Of a DNA stretch of 64,000 nt, positions 7,859 to 16,514 are shown one piece after another. Source of the stretch: JACRAV01 sp964571235 (GTDB lineage Bacteria; Zixibacteria; MSB-5A5; GN15; FEB-12). Positions within the stretch are counted from its first letter, which is position 1. Each line of letters begins with the position of its first letter. The notes beneath the pieces were generated by a model. That model was not told where the DNA came from. It ran no database searches and saw only the letters and a program-made list of their open reading frames with translations. The translations under genes and the position numbers were made by a program. Location: contig CAZNAI010000002.1 of NCBI GenBank assembly GCA_964571235.1, forward strand, positions 137,343-201,342, given 5' to 3'.

Positions 7859-8530
7859 ATGACTGCCCAGAACAAACCAGAGCGCCAATCCTCCTTCGCC
7901 GAATTGCAACAGACACTGGCCAAACGCTGGCCGGAGAGTTGCCGCCGTCCGCTTGACTCACGCGAACTGATTTTCAGCTCCGGTATTCCGGCGCTTGATC
8001 GCCTCTTCCCTGCCGGCGGTATCCCGTATGGCCAGATGATCGAGCTGACCGGCGGTGGATCATCGGGGAAAACCAGTCTGCTTATTCTTTTGCTGGCGGC
8101 CATCACTCGCGGCAAAGGAACCGCCGCCTATGTCGACTACAGCCGCTCGTTTTTCCCTGATAGCGCAGTGGCGGGCGGAGTCGATCTGGATCGCCTGTTG
8201 GTGGTACTCCCGCGCCAGCCGCTCGAAGGTGTCCGGACCGCCGAGATGCTTTTGGATCATCGTCTGGTCCGAGCGGTGGCGTTTGATCTGGTTGGGGTGA
8301 GCGAACCGTTTCAGTTTACCCTCATCCACCGCCTGCGCACCAAAACCACCCGCGCCAAAGCGCTGGTGATATTTTTGACTGAACAGGAGATCACTCTTCT
8401 GCCGACCAGCAGTGTCTCGTTGCGTTTGGAAATTTCACGTCGCGACCGGAAAACGCTGATTGTCACCGTCGCCAAAAGCCGGCTTTCGCTTGAAGGGATC
8501 ACCACGGAGGTAGTAATCGATGGCAACTAA
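7859..8530 (+). CDS. imuA: ImuA, RecA-like accessory protein of the mutasome
   Basis: A 223-aa RecA/RadA-fold protein. A Walker A motif GGGSSGKT (65-72) follows the typical ALDRLFPAGGIPYGQMIELTG lead-in. It is shorter than RecA (about 350 aa), has no C-terminal DNA-binding domain, and fits the ImuA family of SOS mutasome proteins. These act with ImuB and DnaE2 to copy past lesions. It is first in a three-gene cassette; its stop codon overlaps the imuB start by 11 bases, indicating translational coupling. It is regulated by the LexA operator just upstream. Confidence 0.9.
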   Translation: MTAQNKPERQSSFAELQQTLAKRWPESCRRPLDSRELIFSSGIPALDRLFPAGGIPYGQMIELTGGGSSGKTSLLILLLAAITRGKGTAAYVDYSRSFFPDSAVAGGVDLDRLLVVLPRQPLEGVRTAEMLLDHRLVRAVAFDLVGVSEPFQFTLIHRLRTKTTRAKALVIFLTEQEITLLPTSSVSLRLEISRRDRKTLIVTVAKSRLSLEGITTEVVIDGN

Positions 8531-10157
8531 ACGGGTGGCGGTGGTGCTGATCCCAAACTTTACGCTGGCGGTCTTTGCTAAAACTCAGCGGTCGCGCGCG
8601 CAGGGCGCGATTGCGCTTGTCGATATGATCGATGATACCGCGCCGGTAGTGGCGATCAACGACGAAGCAACACGATCCGGGATCACCTGCGGCATGACTG
8701 TTTCGCAGGCGCAGGCGTTTTGTCCGGGACTGGCGGTCTACCAACGCGACCTGATTGCCGAGCGGGCCGAGGCACAGGCGATCACCGGATGGCTCGGCGC
8801 TCTTTCGCCGGCGGTGCATGAGGAATCACCCGGATTATTTCAACTGGACGCATCCGGGATGATGCTGTTGTATCGCGACGAAGCAACCTACGCCGACAGG
8901 ATCATCGCGGCACTGCGTCCGCTCGGCTACACTGTTCAGGTCGGGCTGGCGAACAATGCCTTCGTGGCGCGGGTCGCCGCCGAGCGGGCCCAACCGGGGG
9001 AATACCTGATTATTCCTGCTTATCAGGAAAAAGCATTTTTAAGCGGTCTGGGGCGGGAGTATCTGGCGATGTCGGAAGAAACCGATTCGCTTTTGCACGA
9101 TCTGGGAATCAAACAGATCGCGCAGGTCTCGGCCATTCCGATCAACGAAATGACCGAACGTTTCGGCGGCGAAGGGAATATGTTAGTCACACTGTCTCGC
9201 GGCGAATCTTGTCGGTCAATGGCGCGTCAGGTGGGGGCACCCGACGCCACAAAACCTGATATCCTCTCCCCCGATCAATTCACCACCACCCGTTTCTTCT
9301 CCGCGCCGCTTGAGCAGACCGCCTACCTGCGTCGGCATATCAACCAACTGCTGGGTGATCTGTTGGAGCGTCTTAAATCATTCGGTCAGGGGTGTGCGTG
9401 TGTCGAGATCAGATTGCATCTGGATAATCGCACCGAACAACTGATTTCGTTGGCGGTGGAAAAACCGACCGCATCGGTGCGTCTCTTTTTGCGGCAGTGG
9501 CAAACGCAAAGCGAATCGCTCAAACTCGAAAGCGGGATTAACGGCATCACCGTGACTATCCCGCATCTTCGCCCGCTGTTGATCGAGCAGACCGCGCTGG
9601 CCACCCACCGTGAGCCGTCAACCGCACCAATAGCATTACCCGATGCAGTGCATTATCCGCAACTTCGTGCGGAAGTATTACCGGAGAGATGTTTTGAGTT
9701 GACGACAAAGAAAAGGATGTCGGGTTTCTCGTCCCGCACGCTTCGCGGCAGGACATCGGAACCCGACCTACAAGACTCGAAACGACAGATGGAAAGCCCA
9801 CAATCCCTCTGTGCTGTCGTTGCGAGGAGCGACTTCTCTCTGAGCTTGTCGAAGGGTCAGTCGCGACGAAGCAATCTCAACCGTCAACGGCGGTGGGAGT
9901 CGGTCGGCCTGCGGCTTTTTCAGCCGCCGCGTCTGGTACGCATGCACACACAACACAACCAGCCAATTGATTTCACCTGGGCGGGACGACACCGCATGAT
10001 CATCCGCGCGGCAGGCCCCTGGGAGTTGTCCGGCCACTGGTGGCAAAGCGGGTTTCACCGACGGTACTACGAGATCATCGTCGACACCTGCCAGCGGTAT
10101 CTGGTCTTCTGTGACGAGACCGATCCCCGCTGGTATGTGCAGGGGGTGTTTGATTGA
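8520..10157 (+). CDS. imuB: ImuB, inactive Y-family polymerase adaptor, with in-frame repeat insertion
   Basis: A 545-aa Y-family polymerase homologue. As expected for ImuB, the metal-binding acidic residues of active Y-family enzymes are absent: the N-terminal motif reads VVLIPNFTLAVFA. Known ImuB proteins serve as an adaptor joining DnaE2 to the sliding clamp. Residues 1-395 follow the family, and the C-terminal part from about 463 (LRLFQPPRLV ... GPWELSGHWW ... YVQGVFD) is the usual ImuB tail. Between them, about residues 400-453 are encoded by two genomic repeats (9719-9772 and 9813-9878), whose relatives lie in noncoding DNA elsewhere in the window. The frame stays open. The insertion lies in a variable linker, so function may survive. 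The next gene starts 9 bases on. Confidence 0.9.
   Translation: MATKRVAVVLIPNFTLAVFAKTQRSRAQGAIALVDMIDDTAPVVAINDEATRSGITCGMTVSQAQAFCPGLAVYQRDLIAERAEAQAITGWLGALSPAVHEESPGLFQLDASGMMLLYRDEATYADRIIAALRPLGYTVQVGLANNAFVARVAAERAQPGEYLIIPAYQEKAFLSGLGREYLAMSEETDSLLHDLGIKQIAQVSAIPINEMTERFGGEGNMLVTLSRGESCRSMARQVGAPDATKPDILSPDQFTTTRFFSAPLEQTAYLRRHINQLLGDLLERLKSFGQGCACVEIRLHLDNRTEQLISLAVEKPTASVRLFLRQWQTQSESLKLESGINGITVTIPHLRPLLIEQTALATHREPSTAPIALPDAVHYPQLRAEVLPERCFELTTKKRMSGFSSRTLRGRTSEPDLQDSKRQMESPQSLCAVVARSDFSLSLSKGQSRRSNLNRQRRWESVGLRLFQPPRLVRMHTQHNQPIDFTWAGRHRMIIRAAGPWELSGHWWQSGFHRRYYEIIVDTCQRYLVFCDETDPRWYVQGVFD
9719..9772 (+). repeat. GACCTAC-type hairpin repeat inserted in imuB
   Basis: An element with inverted ends, GTCGGGTT (9719-9726) and AACCCGAC (9760-9767), then CTACA. 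A closely related copy in the opposite orientation occurs at 52679-52728 in noncoding DNA. The element is translated in frame within imuB. It is one of five elements in this window that end in GACCTAC. Confidence 0.8.
9813..9878 (+). repeat. GCTGTCGTTGCGAGG...CGAAGCAATCTC repeat inserted in imuB
   Basis: The first 21 bases and the last 17 (ending GACGAAGCAATCTC) are identical to those of the noncoding element at 52590-52669, and both copies carry a central GAGCTTGT-GAAGG segment of a type widespread in bacterial repeats. Here it is translated in frame, giving residues about 432-453 of ImuB. Confidence 0.85.
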
Positions 10158-10166
10158 GTCCCCCCT

Positions 10167-13100
10167 ATGCCCTACATCGAACTCCACTGCCATTCCAACT
10201 TTTCTTTCTTAGACGGCGCCAGCGATCCGGAAGATCTGGTCATCCGTGCCCGTGCGCTTGGTTACCCGGCGCTGGCGCTGACCGATCACCACGGCCTTTA
10301 TGGGATCGTGCGGTTTTGTCAGGCGGCCCAAGAAAACGGCATCAAACCGATTGTCGGCGCCGAGATCACGCTTGATACCGGCGAGCATCTGGTTTTGCTA
10401 GCGCGTGATAACCACGGGTACGGCAACCTGTCGCACCTGTTGGCGACCGCTCAATTGCAGAATAAGAAAGGCGAAGCAAAAGTCACCCGGACAATGCTGG
10501 AGTCATACTGCGACGGCCTGATCGCGCTCTCCGGTTGTCCGCTCGGCGGCATTCCACAGGCGCTCACGCGACACGACAAAACCACAGCCGCGCGGATTGC
10601 CTTGCAGTATCGTGAACTGTTTGGCGCTGACAATTTCTATCTGGAACTGAACCATCATAATCTTCCCGAACACGACACACTCAGGCAACAATTGGCGGAG
10701 CTTGGCAAAGAACTGAATATCCCTCTAGTCGCGACCAATAATGTGCATTACGCTCTCCCTGATGACCGTCGCCTTCAGGATGTCCTGACCTGTATCAAAC
10801 ATCATGTCACACTGGACAATGCTCACGATCTTTTATACCCCAACGCCGAGCGGTATTTGAAATCACAGGCGACCATGGCCGAGCGGTTTGCTGGTTACCC
10901 CGATGCTATCGCCAATACCTCGGCAATCGCCGAGCGTTGTTCTTTTTCGCTCGACAAGGTCAACACCACCCTCCCCGATTTTCCTGTACCTGACAATCAC
11001 ACGGTCGACAGCTATCTGCGCAAACTAACCTTTGATGGCGCCGCGCGACGCTACGGCATCTATGCCCTCGGCAAAGATTCAGCGGTGGTCAGACAACTTG
11101 AACACGAACTGGCGTTGATTGCCAAGCTGAATCTGTCGGGATATTTTTTGATTGTCTGGGATATTGCGCGCTTCTGTGTCGAAAGCGGCATCTTATGTCA
11201 GGGGCGCGGTTCGGCCGCTAACTCCGCGGTTTGTTATTGTTTGGGAATTACCGCGGTCGATCCGATCCGGCTGGAACTTCTGTTCGAGCGATTTCTTTCT
11301 GAAAATCGCAAAGAAGCTCCGGACATTGATATCGATATCGCCAACAACCGCCGCGAGGAGGCGATCCAGTATGTCTACAACAAGTATGGTCGTCAGCATG
11401 CCGCGATGGTCTGCGAGGTCATCACCTACCGCGGAAGATCGGCGGTGCGCGAGGTCGGCAAAGCGCTCGGTTTTTCGCTCAAAGAGGTCGACCAATTAGC
11501 CAAACTGCTTGACCACTGGTCGGACGACGAAGAAATCAAACAACGGCTCAAAGAAGAACATCGCAATGTCGACCACCGGAGGATCAAGCTGTTGGTCGAG
11601 ATGTGCAAGAAGATCCACCGTTTTCCCCGGCATATAGGGATTCATGTCGGCGGGATGGTGGTCACCAAAGAACCGCTCGCGCGGGTAGTGCCGATTGAAA
11701 ATGCAACGATGCCCGACCGCTCGGTGGTGCAGTGGGACAAAGATGATGTCGCCGACGCCGGCCTGGTGAAGATCGACCTATTGGGGCTGGGGATGCTCTC
11801 CCTCATGGATTTCGCTTTTCGATTGATCAAAGAGCATCGGGGGGTGGTCATCGATCCGGCCAAACTTCCGTACGATGATCCAAAGATTTACGATTTCCTC
11901 TGCAGTGCTGACACCGTCGGTGTTTTTCAGGTCGAGTCGCGAGCCCAGATGAATACGCTCCCGCGCCATCAGCCGCGACGGTTTTATGATCTGGTGGTCG
12001 AGGTCGCGCTGATTCGCCCGGGGCCGATTCAGGGGGATATGGTGCATCCGTATTTGCGCCGTCGCAACGGCGAGGAGCCGGTGACCTATCCGCATCCGAA
12101 ACTCGAACCGATTTTGAAACGCACACTTGGCATTCCGCTTTTTCAGGAACAGGGGATGCAGGTGGCGATGGCGGCCGCCGGGTTTACCCCCAGTCAGGCC
12201 GATGAACTCCGTCGCGCCATGGGACACAAACGCTCCCGTGAAAAGATGGAAGCCCTGCGCGAAGGTTTGGTCATGGGCATGGTGCAGAACGGCATCGACC
12301 AAGAAGCGGCCGCAAAGATATTTCATCAACTTTCGGCCTTTGCTGATTTCGGCTTTGCCGAATCCCACGCCGCTTCGTTTGCGCTGTTGGTCTATGTCTC
12401 AACCTATCTGAAGGTCTACTACCCGACTGAATTTTATTGTGCCCTGCTCAATGCCCAGCCGATGGGATTTTACTCACCGTCGACAATTATCTACGAGGCC
12501 CGCCGGCGCGGCATTAAGATCAGGAGTATCGATATTAAAAAGAGCCGGTGGGATTGCACTGTTGAAGGCGACGATGTCCGGCTGGGGTTTCGTTACACCA
12601 AAAGTCTCGGCCCGGCCGCCAAGGAAAAATTGGAGCGAGAGTTGACGAACGGCCCGTTCACATCGCCACAGGATTTTGTTTTTCGTTCCGGGATTAATAA
12701 GGATGCTCTGCAACAGTTGGCGATGGTGGGTGCGTTCGCCGGATTCGGACTCTCGCGTCGTCAGGCGCTGTGGGAGATTCTGGCGCTGGCGAACCGATCC
12801 GCCGATGAACTACCGATGTCCGCCGATCAATCCGGCGCTGTCCAGTTACGGCCGATGTCGATTGGAGAACGTCTGGCGGCCGATTTCAAAGGGATGGACT
12901 TAAGCGCCGGGCCACACCCGATCTCGCTCATTCGCCCGGTACTGAGAGAACAAAAGATCAAGTCATCGGCGGACCTGAAGACAATCCGGGACAACACACC
13001 GGTCAAAGTCGCCGGAGTGGTGGTAATTCGCCAGCGCCCGATGACCGCCAAGGGGTTTTTGTTCATCACTCTTGAAGATGAAACCGGATTTTTGAATATC

Positions 13101-13277
13101 GTAGTGAAACCGCAACTAGTAGAGAAGTTTCGCAAGGAGCTGATCTACTCGGGCGGATTGATCGTGCGCGGGACAGTGGAACGCCAGGATGGGGTGATCA
13201 ATGTGATTGGTCATTCATTCACGCCGCTGGCCTTCAAAGACGCGATGATCAAAATGAAAGCCCGGGATTTCAGATGA
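10167..13277 (+). CDS. dnaE2: DnaE2 (ImuC), error-prone DNA polymerase III alpha subunit
   Basis: A 1036-aa C-family polymerase, the normal DnaE2 length (about 1030-1080, shorter than the replicative DnaE). Residues 1-75 begin a PHP domain (HCHSNFSFLDGAS, TDHHGLYG). The palm has the catalytic acidic motif PDIDIDI (about 384-390). The fingers region includes RRAMGHKRS and the HAASFALLVY segment. Residues about 955-1030 form an OB fold (VKVAGVVVIRQRPMTAKG). DnaE2 performs lesion bypass and causes SOS mutagenesis in partnership with ImuA and ImuB. It is the third gene of the LexA-controlled cassette. It ends three bases short of the convergent MATE gene. Confidence 0.95.
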   Translation: MPYIELHCHSNFSFLDGASDPEDLVIRARALGYPALALTDHHGLYGIVRFCQAAQENGIKPIVGAEITLDTGEHLVLLARDNHGYGNLSHLLATAQLQNKKGEAKVTRTMLESYCDGLIALSGCPLGGIPQALTRHDKTTAARIALQYRELFGADNFYLELNHHNLPEHDTLRQQLAELGKELNIPLVATNNVHYALPDDRRLQDVLTCIKHHVTLDNAHDLLYPNAERYLKSQATMAERFAGYPDAIANTSAIAERCSFSLDKVNTTLPDFPVPDNHTVDSYLRKLTFDGAARRYGIYALGKDSAVVRQLEHELALIAKLNLSGYFLIVWDIARFCVESGILCQGRGSAANSAVCYCLGITAVDPIRLELLFERFLSENRKEAPDIDIDIANNRREEAIQYVYNKYGRQHAAMVCEVITYRGRSAVREVGKALGFSLKEVDQLAKLLDHWSDDEEIKQRLKEEHRNVDHRRIKLLVEMCKKIHRFPRHIGIHVGGMVVTKEPLARVVPIENATMPDRSVVQWDKDDVADAGLVKIDLLGLGMLSLMDFAFRLIKEHRGVVIDPAKLPYDDPKIYDFLCSADTVGVFQVESRAQMNTLPRHQPRRFYDLVVEVALIRPGPIQGDMVHPYLRRRNGEEPVTYPHPKLEPILKRTLGIPLFQEQGMQVAMAAAGFTPSQADELRRAMGHKRSREKMEALREGLVMGMVQNGIDQEAAAKIFHQLSAFADFGFAESHAASFALLVYVSTYLKVYYPTEFYCALLNAQPMGFYSPSTIIYEARRRGIKIRSIDIKKSRWDCTVEGDDVRLGFRYTKSLGPAAKEKLERELTNGPFTSPQDFVFRSGINKDALQQLAMVGAFAGFGLSRRQALWEILALANRSADELPMSADQSGAVQLRPMSIGERLAADFKGMDLSAGPHPISLIRPVLREQKIKSSADLKTIRDNTPVKVAGVVVIRQRPMTAKGFLFITLEDETGFLNIVVKPQLVEKFRKELIYSGGLIVRGTVERQDGVINVIGHSFTPLAFKDAMIKMKARDFR

Positions 13278-13280
13278 GAT

Positions 13281-14666
13281 TCAGACCGACACTGTCAGCC
13301 ATCTCCCCTGACGGTAATACCAGTAGAAACCGATCGAACTGATCACGCCGCTTAAAGCCATAATCCACCAGACCACCACCTGCCCAACCGCGAAATATTG
13401 TACAGCAACAAGCACCGGCAAAACCTGCAAGACCCAGGCCTGCAGAACCGACACGACCATGACCGGCGTGTTTAGACCGACGCCGCCGTGAATGCTCTCG
13501 ATCATGAACAGTGCGCCAAAGAACGGGAACGAAAATGCGATAGTGCGCAAGTACGTAACCCCGGCCTCGATCGCCACAGGATCGGAGAAGAAAATCCCAA
13601 GAATCGGTCGTACCCAAATGGCGATAAACACTCCGAGCACGGCCATCACAACAACACCAAAGGCGATCGCCTTATCTGCAGTCACCTTGGCGCGATCGAG
13701 CTTGCCACTACCGACGGTGTGCCCAATAAGTGATGACAAGCCAAGTCCAATCCCTACAAGAATGGCGATACCGAGGCCAAAGACCTGCATGCCGATTCCG
13801 AAGGCGGCGACAACCGCATTACCGAAATGGGCAATCAGGGGCGTGATCAACAGCCGGGAAAGAGAGAATGACATTTCACCCAACCATGACGGGATCCCGA
13901 TGCGGATAAGTATCCACATCGAATCAAGCGACATCCGCTCTTTGCCTTTGATATGCAGGCGAACATTTGTGTAGTCAAAAAAGAACAGGTAGAGTCCGAT
14001 GACAAAGGCCAGTGAAAAACTAACCACCGAGGCTATCGCCGCGCCTCTGATACCGAGCGCCGGAAGGCCGAGCCAGCCGAACATGAGAATCGGGTCGAGA
14101 ATTGCGTTGAGAATGGTCGAACCAAACATCAGGATCATTGCCATCTTCGGATTGGCGACCCCGCGCATGGCGGTAAAGAGCGAGTAGGTCGCGAACATGA
14201 TCGGCATCCCGGCCATGAAGATGGCGCCGTAAGCGACCGCCAGTTCAAGCGTTTCTCCTTGAGCCCCGACAAACCTGAGCGCATCACGCAGGAAATACAG
14301 ACCGAGGGCGGAAAAGATCACGCCGAAAAAGAGCTTCAAAACAATTGTCTCTTTGATCGCCTTCTCGGCTTTGTCGTAGTCTTTTTCGCCATATCGACGC
14401 GAGATGACCGCCACCGATCCCGGACCGATCAGATGGTTGATCGAGAAAAAGACAAACATCATGTTGATAAAAAATGTGATCGCCGCGATGGCGTTCTCCC
14501 CCGCCGAAAGCTTTGAGACCCAAAACGTGTTGATCAGCGAGTAGAAATGCTGTCCCAGAAAGCCAAACATCGACGGCAGGCCCATCTTGATGATCGACGC
14601 CCAGACTGAACCCTCGGTGAAGTCGGTCCGTTCTTTTTGGTCAATTGTCGAAGTCGTATCGCTCAT
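13281..14666 (-). CDS. MATE-family multidrug/sodium antiporter
   Basis: A 461-aa protein with about 12 hydrophobic helices and typical MATE landmarks: SIIKMGLPSMFGFLGQHFYSLINTFWVS at the start of helix 1, AFGIGMQV around helix 7 and GLGLSSLIGHTVGSGK after helix 8. Family members export cationic drugs or other small molecules using Na+ or H+ gradients. The substrate cannot be deduced. It is convergent with dnaE2 and separated from upstream genes by a repeat-bearing gap, so it is probably a single-gene unit. Confidence 0.9.
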   Translation of the reverse strand: MSDTTSTIDQKERTDFTEGSVWASIIKMGLPSMFGFLGQHFYSLINTFWVSKLSAGENAIAAITFFINMMFVFFSINHLIGPGSVAVISRRYGEKDYDKAEKAIKETIVLKLFFGVIFSALGLYFLRDALRFVGAQGETLELAVAYGAIFMAGMPIMFATYSLFTAMRGVANPKMAMILMFGSTILNAILDPILMFGWLGLPALGIRGAAIASVVSFSLAFVIGLYLFFFDYTNVRLHIKGKERMSLDSMWILIRIGIPSWLGEMSFSLSRLLITPLIAHFGNAVVAAFGIGMQVFGLGIAILVGIGLGLSSLIGHTVGSGKLDRAKVTADKAIAFGVVVMAVLGVFIAIWVRPILGIFFSDPVAIEAGVTYLRTIAFSFPFFGALFMIESIHGGVGLNTPVMVVSVLQAWVLQVLPVLVAVQYFAVGQVVVWWIMALSGVISSIGFYWYYRQGRWLTVSV

Positions 14667-15009
14667 GGGATATGTTTGGCTTGAGTCGCGTCCTTCATGT
14701 ACGTATAGAAGTAACGAATTGATTGATCTGGTGTCAAAAAAAGATCGGGGGACCGTCGAATATTCGGAGTGGCCTTCGCGCAGATTCTAGCGACGGAGGC
14801 GGGGAGCCTTAAAGTCTATACTAAGTCTACAAGTGCATTGGCAGACGCTTTGATGTCGCTAATATCCAAGACCGCTGATTGAATTCGAGCGGCGAAGCCC
14901 CGAAGGCCAGACAATGCGTGTAATAACACTGGCAGACGCTTAGATGTCGCTTATATCCAATACCACTGACGGAATTTGAGCGGCGAAGCCCCATAGTCCA
15001 GAAAAAGTC
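14667..15009. other. gene-free stretch with a tandem duplication
   Basis: The 343 bases between the MATE start and tRNA-Tyr contain no ORF with a credible start or codon pattern. From 14839 to 15002 they hold two imperfect 73-bp direct repeats (annotated separately). The part nearest the MATE gene (14667-14830) should contain its promoter, but I see no clear -35/-10 pair. Confidence 0.6.
14839..15002. repeat. two 73-bp direct repeats downstream of tRNA-Tyr
   Basis: Copy 1 (14839-14911) and copy 2 (14930-15002) both begin TGGCAGACGCTT and end CCAGA and match at roughly 63 of 73 positions, with a 91-base period. Copy 2 ends 7 bases before the tRNA-Tyr 3' end. Both contain AGCGGCGAAGCCCC, which recurs in reverse complement at about 60409-60423 within another repeat cluster. 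Confidence 0.8.
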
Positions 15010-15094
15010 TGGTGGTGGGGGAAGGATTTGAACCTTCGAAGGCATAGCCGACAGATTTACAGTCTGTTCCCTTTGACCACTCGGGAACCCCACC
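15010..15094 (-). tRNA. tRNA-Tyr (anticodon GUA)
   Basis: An 85-nt class II tRNA on the minus strand with acceptor stem GGTGGGG/CCCCACC, discriminator A and an encoded 3' CCA. The anticodon loop CTGTAAA gives GTA. The long variable arm is the stretch after the anticodon stem (GGCTATGCC), and the T-loop is GGTTCAAATCC. It marks one edge of the polysaccharide locus. Confidence 0.95.
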
Positions 15095-15255
15095 AATTCT
15101 GACCGACCCGATAAGAACCGGGTCGCACTAAAGAGCCGCAAATGTAGCGGCTTGCGACAAAAAAATCAATGGAAATATCGGGGGGTATTTTCTCGCCCGA
15201 CAGAGTACCGATTTTCAACTAGGCAGGAGAGCGAATTGAATGCGATACAGGAAAT

Positions 15256-16512
15256 CTATGCAGAGACTGTATCTCGGTCGAGGATTCGGACGGTTCGTGA
15301 TTGTGCCGGAGTCCCTCGGTCGTCTTTCGACGGCGATATTTTCGCCTGGTGTCTTTTGAGAGCCGACTGGACCAACTCTTCGAATTGAGCCCGAAATCGC
15401 TCGGGAGAGAATCTCATGGCTGATTGACGAATTTGGGCAGGATCGAATAGGTGCGACGCCTTCTCAAATTCGACCACGGCCTTGACGATTGCCTCGGCCG
15501 TTTGCTCTTCAAACAGGACGCCGCTTATGCTGGGGGTTATAGTTTCGCGGGCGGCGCCGCGTCCGTAGGCAATGACCGGCGTCCCACAGGCCATCGCCTC
15601 AATCGGTGCGATGCCGAAATCTTCTTCGGCTGCAAAAACGAATGCCCTCGCGTGCTGGAGATGCTCTTTGAGCACGGCGTGCGGCTGGTAACCGAGAAGG
15701 TGAACATTTGGCCCCGCCTTGCGGCGGATTTTTGCCATCTCAGGACCGTCACCGATCACCACCAGCGTTCGCTCGGGCATTTGAGTGAATGCCTCGACTA
15801 TGAGATCGATTCGTTTGTACGGCACCATGCGAGAGGATGTGACATAGTAACCTTCACGTGACGAACCGATTAAAAAGGCGTTGGTATCAACGGGTGGATA
15901 TATAACTGTCGACTCGCGCCGGTAGACTTTGTGAATTCGGCGCTCGATGAAATGCGAGATGGCGATAAACTCATCGACTCCATTGGCGGTCCCCAGATCC
16001 CATTTGCGCAATCTGTGTAGCAAATATCGGGCTATCCAACTTTTCGGGCCGGAAGTCAGACCGGATTCTCTTAGGTACTGGTGGGTCAAATCCCAGGCAT
16101 ACCGCATCGGCGAATAACACATGCAGATATGCAGTTGATCCGGGCCAGTGATCACTCCTTTGGCAACTGCCGCGCTGGATGAAATAACAAGGTCATAAGA
16201 GGAAAGATCGAACTGTTCGACGGCCAGCGGCATCAGCGGGAGATACTGACGATAGAATCTCATGGCAAACGGAAGTCGTTGAATGAAGCTCGTGTTGACC
16301 GGTCGGTTCCCGATAAATTGCCTCTCCCCTTTCGGAAGAAAGTCCACTGTTGCGAACAGATCGGCCTGCGGAAAGACCGTGAGCACTTGCTCAAGTACAC
16401 GCTCAGCGCCGGCGTAGACGACAAGCCAGTCGTGGACAATCGCAACCTTCAAAGGCGTGGCCGATTGCGGTGCGCCTGACAGCTTAAGCGTTCTGTGCCC
16501 AGTCGAATTCAT
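15256..16512 (-). CDS. family 4 glycosyltransferase
   Basis: A 418-aa GT-B fold enzyme. The N-terminal half opens with VAIVHDWLVVYAGAERVLEQV, a typical acceptor-domain start. The C-terminal Glycos_transf_1 domain has SSRMVPYKRIDLIVEAF, VVIGDGPE and the EX7E-type donor motif EEDFGIAPIEAMACGTPVIAYGRG. GT4 enzymes transfer a sugar from a nucleotide donor with retention. It is the last gene of the locus, two bases after wzz, so it should add one sugar of the repeat unit on the cytoplasmic face. Donor and acceptor cannot be inferred; the locus could supply dTDP-rhamnose. Confidence 0.88.
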   Translation of the reverse strand: MNSTGHRTLKLSGAPQSATPLKVAIVHDWLVVYAGAERVLEQVLTVFPQADLFATVDFLPKGERQFIGNRPVNTSFIQRLPFAMRFYRQYLPLMPLAVEQFDLSSYDLVISSSAAVAKGVITGPDQLHICMCYSPMRYAWDLTHQYLRESGLTSGPKSWIARYLLHRLRKWDLGTANGVDEFIAISHFIERRIHKVYRRESTVIYPPVDTNAFLIGSSREGYYVTSSRMVPYKRIDLIVEAFTQMPERTLVVIGDGPEMAKIRRKAGPNVHLLGYQPHAVLKEHLQHARAFVFAAEEDFGIAPIEAMACGTPVIAYGRGAARETITPSISGVLFEEQTAEAIVKAVVEFEKASHLFDPAQIRQSAMRFSPERFRAQFEELVQSALKRHQAKISPSKDDRGTPAQSRTVRILDRDTVSA

Positions 16513-16514
16513 GA

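Noticed and set aside
14839..15002. Degenerate tRNA copies
   Set aside because: The repeat unit has no T-loop core or acceptor stem and does not fold into a cloverleaf.
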